Assembly: GCF_002209355.2 (NCBI RefSeq)
Contig: NZ_CP106855.1
Location: 2,790,001-2,854,000, forward strand
Direction: 5' to 3'
From: Bdellovibrio sp. SKB1291214
Lineage (GTDB): Bacteria; Bdellovibrionota; Bdellovibrionia; Bdellovibrionales; Bdellovibrionaceae
DNA length: 64,000 bases
Made by a program: the position numbers and the translations under genes. This document shows, piece after piece, positions 34,073 to 42,241 of the stretch (position 1 is its first letter; each line of letters begins with the position of its first letter). The notes beneath the pieces were generated by a model that had not been told where the DNA came from, made no database searches, and worked only from the letters and a program-made list of their open reading frames with translations.

Positions 34073-34690
34073 CTATATCCAGTCGTAGTTAAAACTGATG
34101 CTGATGCGTTCTTTGTCTGAATTGTTTGCCGGTACTTCGTGGCGAAGCCAGCTTTCAAACAGCACCAGATTGCCTTCTTGGGGTTCAATGGAATGATAGC
34201 GTTGGTTGTGAACCTTGGCGTCGTGTTTACGTGGAGGCGATGCCATAAAGGAATCCATGCGTGGATCTTCAAACTTAATCGCGGAACAATTTTTCGGCGT
34301 TTGTAAATAATAAGTCCCGCTAATAACTGAAAGAGGGTGGAGGTGCATGGTGTGAATCACGGATGTCGGCATGATATTCACCCAGCACGAACTCATTTTA
34401 AGTTCTTTGGGATTAATATCCATTTCCAAATGTTTTACGAATTTAGAAACATGTTTATTGATGGCTTTTTCAAGATCAGCAAAGGTGCTTGAGAACTGAT
34501 GAAGTTGAGCCATGGAACCATAAGATGTGTATCCACCTTTATAGTTTTTCTGAGACCAAGCTTGCCCCTCTTCATCAATTTCCGCGATTTTATAGGCTTC
34601 CATTTTAAGGTCTTTGTTTAAACGGGCCATCTGGGCCTTTTCTTGGAGGGGCGAATAATAAACAAATGTAGGGAAGAGCGTTTTAATCAT
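34073..34690 (-). CDS. Putative 2OG-Fe(II) oxygenase (TIGR02466-like)
   Basis: A 205-residue protein starting LFPTFVYYSPL. TMHLHPLSVISGTYYLQTP matches the H-x-HP-x-S-x-x-SG-x-YY pattern of this dioxygenase group, SAIKFEDPR follows, and WLRHEVPANNSDKERISISF gives the distal histidine and the 2-oxoglutarate-binding arginine. Members use iron, oxygen and 2-oxoglutarate; the substrate is unknown. It is the first gene of the ABC transporter operon, one base before the ATPase gene, so its substrate may be what the importer brings in. Confidence 0.75.
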   Translation of the reverse strand: MIKTLFPTFVYYSPLQEKAQMARLNKDLKMEAYKIAEIDEEGQAWSQKNYKGGYTSYGSMAQLHQFSSTFADLEKAINKHVSKFVKHLEMDINPKELKMSSCWVNIMPTSVIHTMHLHPLSVISGTYYLQTPKNCSAIKFEDPRMDSFMASPPRKHDAKVHNQRYHSIEPQEGNLVLFESWLRHEVPANNSDKERISISFNYDWI

Positions 34691-34845
34691 AAAACTTGTC
34701 CAATTCTGAGACGGAATTCCTGTCTAATATTGGGACTTTAGGCTGAAAACTCCCTCCTTGCAAGCTGCCCTGTTTATTTCTTTGACGACAGCCAGGCGCG
34801 GAAGGTCACTGGTCGCCACCAGATCGAATTTAAGCTGGCACGTCC

Positions 34846-34861
34846 TGGCACCCTCGATGCA
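34846..34861 (+). promoter_or_regulatory. Sigma-54 promoter of the small secreted protein gene
   Basis: TGGCACCCTCGATGCA has the TGGCAC -24 box, correct spacing, and ATGCA at -12 (one mismatch, T to A). The start would be near 34873, about 19 bases before the ATG, with AAGGAG between. A second TGGCACG lies 11 bases upstream but has no matching -12. Confidence 0.65.
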
Positions 34862-34891
34862 ATAAGGAATGGTATCACTAAGGAGTGAATT

Positions 34892-35224
34892 ATGAAGAAG
34901 CAAGTAATGATCGCACTAATGACTTTGATTCCAATGACGTCTTTCGCAAAAGTAGCTGATTTCGGTTCAATGATTTCTGAAAACGCTGCTGCACAAAGAG
35001 AGCTTCATGAATCGGTTCGCGATAATCTTCACGAAACACGTGAAGTCGTTGCTAAAGCTCAACCTCGCGAGAAAATCGTGGTCGTGGAGGCGACAGGCAC
35101 TTCATACAATTCACCAACGAATAAGGACTTCATGCGTTTTGAAAAAGAAAAACGCATGGCTAAGCCGACTAAAGACGCTTCATTCGATCGTTTGGCGAAT
35201 GAAATCCGTTCGATGGATCAATAA
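34892..35224 (+). CDS. Small secreted charged protein
   Basis: A 110-residue protein with signal peptide (MKKQVMIALMTLIPMTSFA). The mature part is short, highly charged and helical (AAAQRELHESVRDNLHETRE, DFMRFEKEKRMAKPTKDASF, FDRLANEIRSMDQ). No known family. AAGGAG precedes the ATG by 6 bases. It has a private sigma-54 promoter and an intrinsic terminator, so it is expressed as a single-gene unit, possibly at a stage-specific moment of the predatory cycle. Confidence 0.75.
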   Translation: MKKQVMIALMTLIPMTSFAKVADFGSMISENAAAQRELHESVRDNLHETREVVAKAQPREKIVVVEATGTSYNSPTNKDFMRFEKEKRMAKPTKDASFDRLANEIRSMDQ

Positions 35225-35295
35225 GCTGGCTTAAATCCGACATGGTCGGAATAATTAAAACTCAATTCCCCAACCCCCTAAAATGTGCACTCCTT

Positions 35296-35329
35296 AAAGC
35301 GCTGGTTTCCCCCGACCAGCGCTTTTTTA
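35296..35329 (+). terminator. Intrinsic terminator after the small secreted gene
   Basis: AAAGCGCTGG, a 10-base loop, CCAGCGCTTT, then TTT. Confidence 0.88.
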
Positions 35330-35451
35330 TTTCAATGCTGTCTTAGACTCTGAAAGATATCAGGCACCCGATCCTGGCTTGCGAAGCGTCGCTTTGAAGT
35401 CGAAACGGCGATCTACGAGTAACAAACTGTCGTGGGATTGATGTCTTAAAA

Positions 35452-35985
35452 TTAGAGAATAAGCTTACGAAGCTCTTGTTGAGAGTAAACGTAATCCGCA
35501 TAGACCATCGTATTTGCGATGTTTCTGTGTCCCAATGCGACTTGTACCAGGCGCAAATCCTTGGTTTTTCGATACAGTTCAATCGCAAAAGTATGCCTTA
35601 AAGAGTGGAACTTTTTAGGGACCGGGCGATACATTTCCCAGATTTGATAAAGTCGGGGATAGGTGATTGGAAAAACTTGGTGACCACCCTGCTGTTCCGC
35701 GAATCTATGAAGTCGTTCGAAAATAGCTGAATGAATCGGGATTTCGCGGTCATTTGAGTTCTTTAAACCCCGGATAAAGATGCTTTCATCATAGGGGTTT
35801 AAATCTGACCTTTGAATATTAAGAATTTCCTGAGCCCGAGCACCGGTCTTTAAACCCACCCAAAACATCAAACAATTGCGCGGATCTTTAAGTTCAAAAT
35901 CCGTGAGAATTTTTCGCAAACGCTCGACCTCGGGTTCGAGGAGATATTTGTTTTTATTGAGTTGATATCTAGGTGCCGCAGCCAT
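35452..35985 (-). CDS. Minimal tyrosine recombinase/integrase (catalytic domain only)
   Basis: A 177-residue protein equal to the C-terminal catalytic domain of phage-integrase/Xer enzymes. All active residues are visible: R50 (TGARAQEI), K75 (GLKNSND), H127 and R130 (HSLRHTFA), H153 (LGHRN) and Y162 (MVYADY). The N-terminal core-binding (SAM-like) domain is missing, and the upstream frame offers no replacement. It is either a reduced recombinase or a remnant with an intact active site. About 170 bp upstream lies a 28-bp inverted repeat with the geometry of a tyrosine-recombinase site. Confidence 0.8.
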   Translation of the reverse strand: MAAAPRYQLNKNKYLLEPEVERLRKILTDFELKDPRNCLMFWVGLKTGARAQEILNIQRSDLNPYDESIFIRGLKNSNDREIPIHSAIFERLHRFAEQQGGHQVFPITYPRLYQIWEMYRPVPKKFHSLRHTFAIELYRKTKDLRLVQVALGHRNIANTMVYADYVYSQQELRKLIL

Positions 35986-36156
35986 GATTTATCATTCAAA
36001 AGTTAAATGGGGTCTGGCAACCCATATCTCATAACGCATTGCATTCAAAGTGGTGATGGGTAAATAAAGTTTGTTTAGCGATACTAGACTCGACGTGTCT
36101 AATCGAATTCCTTAAAAACCACCATATAAAATAACCAGTAATATTATATAGATAGC

Positions 36157-36184
36157 ACTATAGCTTATAGCCATAAGCTATAGT
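36157..36184. repeat. 28-bp inverted repeat near the recombinase gene
   Basis: ACTATAGCTTAT and ATAAGCTATAGT are perfect 12-bp arms around AGCC (or 11-bp arms around 6 bases). Total length and arm/spacer layout equal those of dif-like sites, but the sequence does not match the known dif consensus. Confidence 0.7.
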
Positions 36185-36294
36185 CTGAATTGAAAAACGG
36201 GTGTGTTGGGGTACCCAGGACGGATTCTTTTGTGGTTTCAAAGACTTAGCTTGACTCCCCATCGGGACCTTTTAAAGTATACATGTAATTCACA

Positions 36295-36310
36295 ACGCAT
36301 TTCAATGCGT
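36295..36310. promoter_or_regulatory. Candidate operator upstream of the membrane-anchored HTH gene
   Basis: ACGCATT-TC-AATGCGT is a perfect 7-bp-arm palindrome about 50 bp before the ATG at 36357 and just downstream of the possible promoter; a half copy lies near 36034. Autoregulation by the HTH protein is a guess. Confidence 0.35.
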
Positions 36311-36356
36311 ATAACAACACTAATATTGTGAAATACAACAGTCCGGGAGGCTTTCA

Positions 36357-36989
36357 ATGGATATGGAGACTCAGGGTCTAGTCTTGGATCCCCCTGAAAA
36401 AGACGTTTCAAACGAGGGTTCTATCGGGGGCTTGTTAGGCTCTGCCTTTGAAATTGAGGCAGGGGAGGGCTCTCTCGAATCTCCCCGCTCAAAGACATCT
36501 TTAAGGATGCATTATGAAGCCCAAGTTTCAGTTCTTCGTCGTCAGATGGGGGATTTGGAATCTATCCGTTTGGGGCTCGGCCTTTCACAACGCAAAATGA
36601 GTCAGCTTTTGATGGTCGATCCAAGCAGTTGGACTCGCTGGACAAAGCAAGGGGATGAAGCTCCCCCACATGTTTGGCGCGCTCTTCAGTGGTATTCGAT
36701 TTTGAACGAAAAAATCCCAGGGCTTACTCCGCAATATTTCATGAATCAAAGCCCTCAGGTCCTTCATCAAAAGGCTTTGCAGGAATTGGAATCAGAAAAA
36801 GCCGAAAGACAGGCCGAAATGTCGCTTTTATCGCGTAAAATGGATGGTTTTTGGGCTGAAAAACAGGCTTTAAACGCAGAAGTCGCAAAGCTTAAAAAAG
36901 ACCTTAAATTTCACCGAAAAATCAGTATATTCATTCTTTCTCTGTCACTTATTTGGGCTGCAGTTCTTTTAGTTTGGAAATTTATATGA
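36357..36989 (+). CDS. HTH protein with coiled coil and C-terminal membrane anchor
   Basis: A 210-residue protein in three parts. Residues about 60-115 look like a helix-turn-helix (LESIRLGLGLSQRKMSQLLM, DPSSWTRWTKQGDEAPPHVW), close to Xre/Cro-type folds. Residues about 138-188 form a coiled coil (LQELESEKAERQAEMSLLSR, LNAEVAKLKKDLK). Residues about 190-210 are a membrane helix (IFILSLSLIWAAVLLVWKFI) at the extreme C-terminus. So a DNA-binding-like domain would be tethered to the inner membrane from the cytoplasmic side. I do not know the family. Its stop overlaps the argS start (ATGA). Confidence 0.75.
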   Translation: MDMETQGLVLDPPEKDVSNEGSIGGLLGSAFEIEAGEGSLESPRSKTSLRMHYEAQVSVLRRQMGDLESIRLGLGLSQRKMSQLLMVDPSSWTRWTKQGDEAPPHVWRALQWYSILNEKIPGLTPQYFMNQSPQVLHQKALQELESEKAERQAEMSLLSRKMDGFWAEKQALNAEVAKLKKDLKFHRKISIFILSLSLIWAAVLLVWKFI

Positions 36990-38731
36990 TTAAACACGAT
37001 TCAATCCGCCTTTTAGCCACCGAAAAAATCGCAGCCGCGATTCAAAAGATGGGTCATGACCTTTCTGCAGATGAAATCTACAAAGCCCTTGTCGAACCAC
37101 CAAATTCCGACATGGGTGATTTGGCTTATGGTTGCTTTATTTTGGCAAAATCTTTGAAAAAAGGCCCACCGCAAATTTCTGGCGAATTAGCAGCTAACAT
37201 GGAACTTGATTCCAATTTGATCAAAGCTCAAGCGGCTGGACCTTATCTGAATCTGACATTTGCTCCGCAAGCGTTCGGTGAAAAAGTTTTAAATCCTATT
37301 TTGACAGGCGAGCACTTTAAAAAAGCCCTTGTTGAAAAAGCACCGAAAACAATGATCGAGTATTCACAACCGAATACACACAAGGAACTTCATGTGGGTC
37401 ACATGCGTAACTTGTGTTTGGGAGATTCCATCGTTCGTATGTTGAGATACGCCGGTCGCGAGATCGTATCTGCCACTTTCCCAGGTGATATGGGAACTCA
37501 CGTGGCGAAATGTCTTTGGTACATGAAAAAACACAATCAAGAACCTGTTCCAACAACTGGAAAAGGTGAATGGTTGGGAAGCATGTATTCTAAAGCGAAT
37601 CTTTTATTGGAAGATCAAAATGGAACTCCCCAAGAAGAAGTAAATCGCCAGGAGTTAACGGCGATTTTGAAGCAACTTGAAGCAGGCAAAGGCGAATACT
37701 TTGATCTGTGGAAAGAAACTCGCGAGTGGTCTATTGAATTGATGAAGTCTGTCTATAAGTGGGCGGATGTGACTTTCGACGAGTGGTATTTTGAGTCTGA
37801 AATGGACGCTCCTTCTGCAGCGTGGGTTAAAGAACTTTATGCCGAAGGAAAGTTAGAAAAATCCGAAGGTGCGATCGGTAAGAATTTAGAGGCTGAAAAA
37901 TTAGGCTTCTGTATGCTTTTAAAATCTGATGGGACGGGTCTTTATGCGACGAAAGATTTGTTATTAGCTCGTCATAAATTCCAAGACGTACAAATTGAAA
38001 AATCCGTTTACATCGTGGATATGCGCCAAGCCTTGCACTTTAAACAAGTATTCCGCGTTCTTGAAATGCTGGGTTTTGAGCAAGCTAAGAATTGCTTCCA
38101 TCTTCAGTACAACTATGTGGAACTTCCGGATGGTGCGATGAGTTCTCGTAAGGGGAACATTGTTCCTTTGAATGATCTTGTTCGCAACATGGAAGAACAC
38201 GTTAAAACGACATATCTGGCTCGTTACGAAAACGAATGGTCCAAGGAGGATATTAACTTGATCGCTGCACAAGTGGCTAAGGGTGCAATATTCTATGGAA
38301 TGCTTCGTATGGATACGAATAAGAAAATCGTATTTGATATGAACGAGTGGTTGAAGCTTGATGGCGAGTCTGGACCATTTATTCAGTACTCTCATGCGCG
38401 TATTCAAAGTTTGTTGCGTAAATTCCCGCGCACGCAAAAATCTGTGAACTGGACGTTGCTGACTCATCCAGCAGAAAAACAAATGATGCAGGCCTTGTCT
38501 GGATTTAACACGGCCGTGGCACAGGCGGCAGAAAATTATAAACCGGCTGCGATCTGCACTTATTTATATGAGACGGCTAAGAAGTTTAACGTTTTCTACC
38601 ACGAGTGCGCTATTGGAACTGAAAAAGACGAAAATATTCGCGAAGCACGTCTTGCTTTGAGCGCCGCTGTGGGAGCGACTTTGAAGCAAGGTATGGCAGT
38701 GCTTGGAATGCCAGCTCCGGAGAAAATGTAG
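36986..38731 (+). CDS. argS: Arginyl-tRNA synthetase
   Basis: Charges tRNA-Arg. The 581-residue class I synthetase has the HIGH-type motif HVGHMRN (in KELHVGHMRN), the KMSKS-equivalent MSSRKGNIVPL, and the C-terminal anticodon-binding DALR domain (QAAENYKPAAICTYLYETAK). The N-terminal Add-1 domain is present. The ATG at 36986 overlaps the HTH gene stop; there is no separate ribosome-binding site, so translation may be coupled. The pairing of a regulator-like membrane protein with argS is unusual. Confidence 0.96.
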   Translation: MIKHDSIRLLATEKIAAAIQKMGHDLSADEIYKALVEPPNSDMGDLAYGCFILAKSLKKGPPQISGELAANMELDSNLIKAQAAGPYLNLTFAPQAFGEKVLNPILTGEHFKKALVEKAPKTMIEYSQPNTHKELHVGHMRNLCLGDSIVRMLRYAGREIVSATFPGDMGTHVAKCLWYMKKHNQEPVPTTGKGEWLGSMYSKANLLLEDQNGTPQEEVNRQELTAILKQLEAGKGEYFDLWKETREWSIELMKSVYKWADVTFDEWYFESEMDAPSAAWVKELYAEGKLEKSEGAIGKNLEAEKLGFCMLLKSDGTGLYATKDLLLARHKFQDVQIEKSVYIVDMRQALHFKQVFRVLEMLGFEQAKNCFHLQYNYVELPDGAMSSRKGNIVPLNDLVRNMEEHVKTTYLARYENEWSKEDINLIAAQVAKGAIFYGMLRMDTNKKIVFDMNEWLKLDGESGPFIQYSHARIQSLLRKFPRTQKSVNWTLLTHPAEKQMMQALSGFNTAVAQAAENYKPAAICTYLYETAKKFNVFYHECAIGTEKDENIREARLALSAAVGATLKQGMAVLGMPAPEKM

Positions 38732-38755
38732 CGCTACCTGCGCTGAGCGCTTTTT
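38730..38755 (+). terminator. Weak terminator after argS
   Basis: AGCGC, a 12-base loop containing CTGCGCTGA, GCGCT, then TTTT. It begins at the argS stop codon. A second hairpin CCCAG...CTGGG lies about 35 bp further on. Confidence 0.45.
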
Positions 38756-38873
38756 GTTGATAACGGTATTGAGAGCATTTAGCCCAGTGCATCTAGTGCT
38801 GGGTGTAAGTGCTAGTCTTTTTACTCAAATGGAACAATGATCCCTAGGCAATTCTAATTAAGGAGAATTTTCC

Positions 38874-39989
38874 ATGGGAACGTTTGAGTTAATCTCTAAA
38901 CATGGTGACCACGAACAAGTGGTATTCTGTAATGATCCTGCTGTGGGTCTTAAAGCAATCATCGCTATTCATAATACATCTTTGGGTCCTGCTTTGGGCG
39001 GTACTCGTATGTGGAACTATAAAAACGAAGACGAAGCTTTGGTAGACGTTCTACGTCTTTCTAAAGGTATGACTTATAAAGCAGCGGCTTCCGGTTTGAA
39101 CTTGGGTGGTGGTAAAGCTGTTATCATCGGTGATGCTAAGACGCAAAAATCGGAAGGTCTTTTCCGTGCTTTCGGTCAGTTCGTAAACTCTTTGAATGGT
39201 AAATACATCACTGCTGAAGACGTCGGTACATCAGTTCAAGATATGGAACATATCTACATGGAAACTCCATGGGTAACTGGTATCCCTAAAGACTTTGGTG
39301 GTTCAGGTGATCCATCTCCATACACTGCACACGGTGTCTTGATGGGTATTAAAGCATCTGCGGCTGAGAAATTCGGAACAGACTCTTTAAAAGGTATGCG
39401 CGTAGCAGTTCAAGGTCTTGGTAACGTGGGTTCAAACCTAGTTAAATACCTTAAGGAAGAAGGCGCTGAAATCATCGTTGCTGATATCGACATGGCTCGC
39501 ACAAAGAAAGTGTCAGAAACTTATGGTGCGAAAGCGGTTAGCTCTGATGAAATCCTTTTCACGGAGTGCGATATCTTGGCTCCATGCGCTTTGGGTGCGA
39601 TCGTTAACGATCAATCTATCACTAAATTCAAAACTAAAGTGATCGCGGGTGGCGCCAATAACGTGTTGGCTGAAGCTCGTCACGGTGACCAATTGAAAGA
39701 ATTGGGCATCTTGTACGCTCCAGATTACGTAATCAATGCGGGTGGCTTGATGAACGTCTTCGTTGAACTTGAAGGCTACTCTCCAGAGCGTGCTTTCGAA
39801 AAAACGAAACGCGTTTACGACAATATTGCGAAGGTTTACGAAGTTGCTAAACGTGACAATATCGGTACGCACACTGCTGCAGACCGTTTGGCTGAAGAGC
39901 GCATCAAAACAATTGGTCGCTTGAAACAACGTCACCCAGGTAAATCTTCTCGTTCATTCACGACGTTGAAAGAAGTTTACAACCGCTAG
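38874..39989 (+). CDS. Leucine dehydrogenase (Glu/Leu/Phe/Val dehydrogenase family)
   Basis: NAD-dependent oxidative deamination of branched-chain amino acids, letting the cell use leucine and related amino acids as fuel. The 371-residue length suits leucine dehydrogenase. LGPALGGTRMWNYKNE and GLNLGGGKAVIIGD carry the substrate-binding glycine loop and the catalytic lysine; VAVQGLGNVGSNLVKYLKEE is the Rossmann NAD site. A strong AAGGAG precedes the ATG. For a predator that digests prey protein, an amino-acid catabolic enzyme like this is expected. It is followed by a strong terminator. Confidence 0.92.
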   Translation: MGTFELISKHGDHEQVVFCNDPAVGLKAIIAIHNTSLGPALGGTRMWNYKNEDEALVDVLRLSKGMTYKAAASGLNLGGGKAVIIGDAKTQKSEGLFRAFGQFVNSLNGKYITAEDVGTSVQDMEHIYMETPWVTGIPKDFGGSGDPSPYTAHGVLMGIKASAAEKFGTDSLKGMRVAVQGLGNVGSNLVKYLKEEGAEIIVADIDMARTKKVSETYGAKAVSSDEILFTECDILAPCALGAIVNDQSITKFKTKVIAGGANNVLAEARHGDQLKELGILYAPDYVINAGGLMNVFVELEGYSPERAFEKTKRVYDNIAKVYEVAKRDNIGTHTAADRLAEERIKTIGRLKQRHPGKSSRSFTTLKEVYNR

Positions 39990-40059
39990 CCCCGACAACT
40001 GGCAGAGCTGAAGCGCCGGTCGGCGCGTAAGCTGAAGCAGCTTTTAAAAACATTTTTTA

Positions 40060-40092
40060 GGCTCGTTACCTTCTGGTAACGGGCCTTTTTTA
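40060..40092 (+). terminator. Intrinsic terminator after leucine dehydrogenase
   Basis: GGCTCGTTACC-TTCT-GGTAACGGGCC, an 11-bp stem with one G-T pair, followed by six T. Confidence 0.9.
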
Positions 40093-40128
40093 TTCCTATC
40101 GACGCAGCGAACTACAGACCTCATAGAG

Positions 40129-40157
40129 TTGACTCTAAAGCCCCCCCAGTTTAACAA
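40129..40157 (+). promoter_or_regulatory. Probable sigma-70 promoter of the yfgM-like/bamB operon
   Basis: TTGACT (40129-40134), a 17-base spacer with a run of seven C, TAACAA (40152-40157). Confidence 0.5.
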
Positions 40158-40196
40158 TTATTCGGTCTAAGTATTTATTAACAGCGAGGAATTATC

Positions 40197-41006
40197 TTGA
40201 GCACACAGCAATCTAAAGATTTGAAGAAACCAGACCAAGTCACACAAACATTAAGAGAAGGGTTTGTTTGGACAACAACTCACTCTAAAATTGTGATCAC
40301 TGCGATTTTCGCGTTTATCGTCATTGGTGCAGGTGCTTCTTTGATGGGTTACCTAAACACTAAAAAAGAAACTGAGACTCAAGGCAAATACGCTGTCGCT
40401 GAAAAAGCTTACACAGAAAAAAAACGTGGCTTTGATGAAGCAGCTCGTGCCGAGGTTTTGGCTTCAACAGCTGGTAAAGATAAAAAGAATGTTCCAGCTT
40501 TTGATCCTAGCAAAAAAGCATCTGGGGATGTTCAAAAAGACTACGGAACAGTTATCGCTGGCTTTGAGGCTGTCATTGCTGATGCTCCTAAAACAACAGC
40601 AGCGCAAATGGCTGCCTTGAATTTGAGCGATATCTATATCACTTATAAAAAGTTTGATGACGCCGTGGCGGCGTTAAACAAAGTGGAAGCTGGCTTGAAT
40701 AAGTCAGACCTGACTTCGGGGCTGGTTTGGATGCAAATGGGTAATGTCCTTGCTGATAAAGGTGACTGCAAATCTGCTATCGATAAATGGACAGTGATCA
40801 CAGGTTCTAAAGCATTCGCTTATGCTCATGATGAGGCGAAGCTTCGCCAAGGTCTTTGCTATGAGGCTTTGAACGACTCTGCAAAGGCTGAGCAACTATA
40901 CACCGAAGTCGCTAACAACACGGCTGAAGCACAAAATGCGGACGTTGCGACCTCTCGTGAAGCATCTAAGTACCTTCGTTTGTTGAAAGCGAAAAAGAAC
41001 CTTTAG
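40197..41006 (+). CDS. YfgM-like membrane-anchored TPR protein
   Basis: A 269-residue protein starting with TTG (GCGAGGA upstream). A cytoplasmic N-terminus is followed by one membrane helix (IVITAIFAFIVIGAGASLMG, about 32-51) and a periplasmic domain with TPR-like repeats (TTAAQMAALNLSDIYITYKK, FDDAVAALNKVEAGLNKSDL, AKLRQGLCYEALNDSAKAEQ). This layout and the position directly before bamB match YfgM of Enterobacteria, a partner of the SecYEG translocon and periplasmic chaperones. Sequence similarity to YfgM itself is not evident by eye; the call rests on topology and gene order. Confidence 0.75.
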   Translation: MSTQQSKDLKKPDQVTQTLREGFVWTTTHSKIVITAIFAFIVIGAGASLMGYLNTKKETETQGKYAVAEKAYTEKKRGFDEAARAEVLASTAGKDKKNVPAFDPSKKASGDVQKDYGTVIAGFEAVIADAPKTTAAQMAALNLSDIYITYKKFDDAVAALNKVEAGLNKSDLTSGLVWMQMGNVLADKGDCKSAIDKWTVITGSKAFAYAHDEAKLRQGLCYEALNDSAKAEQLYTEVANNTAEAQNADVATSREASKYLRLLKAKKNL

Positions 41007-41030
41007 TTTTTAAAGTAAGTAAGGGCGACC

Positions 41031-42188
41031 ATGAAGTTTTTTATTTTCGGGGCTTTGGCTCTTTTCGTGATGGGTTGTACGACCGTAAATAGTTCGATGG
41101 ATACAACCATCGACAAATGGCGTGCGCTGAACAACAGTAAAAGAACTTTTGAAGTTAAAACGGCATGGGTTCGTCAAACAACTCAGAAAGACAATCTTGG
41201 ATTCCGCAAGATCAACCGTATGACTCCGCTTTTGGTGGGTGATCTGGTGATCCAAGGAAATGGTATGGATGGTATTTCTGCCTATGGCCGTGAGGACGGT
41301 CGTTTGAAGTGGAATCTTCCCATTAAAAACGGTGTCGAGCCCAGCGCTACAATGATCCGCGATCGTTTGTTTGTGGGCGCAAGCGATGGCAACTTTTATT
41401 CTGTCGAAGCCAGCACCGGCCGCGTTCAATGGACTTTTCCGACAAAGGCCGAAAACTTATCTGAACCGTTATTGGATGAAGGTATTGTTTACTTCCTAGC
41501 CGGAAACAATGTTCTTTATGCATTAGACGCAGCAACCGGACGCCAGGTTTGGTTGTACTCCCGCCAAGACACGTCTGTGTTCTCTATCCGTGGTGGCAGT
41601 AAGCCAGCAATCCGTAATGGCAACTTGTATGTCGGTTTCTCTGACGGCTCTTTGGTCGCCTTTAACGCGAAATCTGGCGTGGTGACGTGGGAACTGCAAC
41701 TGAACCGCAACAAACGTTTCCGTGATATTGATGCAAGCCCAATTCTGGATGGTGAGCAAATCTACATCGCTGGTTATGATGACAAGCTTTACGCTGTTTC
41801 TGCGGCGAAAGGCGAAGTTTTGTGGCGTGTGGATCAAGGCGGATATAGCTCAGTGACTATAGCCGGCGATCGCATTTATTATCCAACCACGAACGGTGAA
41901 GTACTAGCTTTGAATAAATCCAATGGCCAAAAGGTCTGGAGCTATAAAGTTAAGGACGGTATCGCCACACAGGTAAAACTATTTAAAGGGATTCTGACAT
42001 TCGGAGAATCTCAAGGCCGTTTGCAATTTTTGGATGCAGGCACAGGGCAAGCTTTAGGAGATATGGAGCCAGGACGTGGTATTTTATCAGCACCACAGGT
42101 CGATGAAAGCGCAAATCGTGTGTATTTCATCTCTGGGGAAGCCAATCTCTATGCAATCGATGCACAATGGGTACGTAGCAATTACTAA
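41031..42188 (+). CDS. bamB: Outer-membrane assembly lipoprotein BamB
   Basis: A 385-residue lipoprotein (lipobox FVMGC, Cys16) built of PQQ-type beta-propeller repeats: GISAYGREDGRLKWNLPIKN, NFYSVEASTGRVQWTFPTKA, NVLYALDAATGRQVWLYSRQ, LVAFNAKSGVVTWELQLNRN, LYAVSAAKGEVLWRVDQGGY and VLALNKSNGQKVWSYKVKDG. BamB supports the BamA complex that inserts beta-barrels into the outer membrane. It lies 24 bp after the yfgM-like gene; the der/engA gene that usually follows in Enterobacteria is not here. Confidence 0.92.
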   Translation: MKFFIFGALALFVMGCTTVNSSMDTTIDKWRALNNSKRTFEVKTAWVRQTTQKDNLGFRKINRMTPLLVGDLVIQGNGMDGISAYGREDGRLKWNLPIKNGVEPSATMIRDRLFVGASDGNFYSVEASTGRVQWTFPTKAENLSEPLLDEGIVYFLAGNNVLYALDAATGRQVWLYSRQDTSVFSIRGGSKPAIRNGNLYVGFSDGSLVAFNAKSGVVTWELQLNRNKRFRDIDASPILDGEQIYIAGYDDKLYAVSAAKGEVLWRVDQGGYSSVTIAGDRIYYPTTNGEVLALNKSNGQKVWSYKVKDGIATQVKLFKGILTFGESQGRLQFLDAGTGQALGDMEPGRGILSAPQVDESANRVYFISGEANLYAIDAQWVRSNY

Positions 42189-42241
42189 GCAAACTTTTCT
42201 CTGCTGCTAGCAGAGCTTGTATCAAAGTCGGGGAGTCAGTG

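Larger units (their letters stand above)
35986..36356. other. Divergent region between recombinase and HTH genes
   Basis: These 371 bp are A/T rich. They contain the 28-bp inverted repeat (36157-36184), the ACGCATT-TC-AATGCGT palindrome (36295-36310) and a related single half-site ACGCATTGCATT near 36034. A possible promoter for the HTH gene is TTGACT (36251-36256), 16 bases, TAAAGT (36273-36278). No gene seen. Confidence 0.5.

Noticed and set aside
34840-34855. A second sigma-54 promoter at the first TGGCACG upstream of the small secreted gene
   Set aside because: The GG-to-GC offset is 11 instead of 12, so the -12 box is out of phase; the overlapping downstream element fits better.
34691-34891. 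Thiamine-pyrophosphate riboswitch before the NMT1-type transporter operon
   Set aside because: Neither CUGAGA nor the GAACCUGA-type segment occurs on the minus strand upstream of 34690.
36157-36184. Chromosomal dif site
   Set aside because: Length and geometry fit, but the arms do not resemble the conserved XerC/XerD half-sites, and the flanking recombinase lacks the Xer N-terminal domain. Kept only as a generic inverted repeat.
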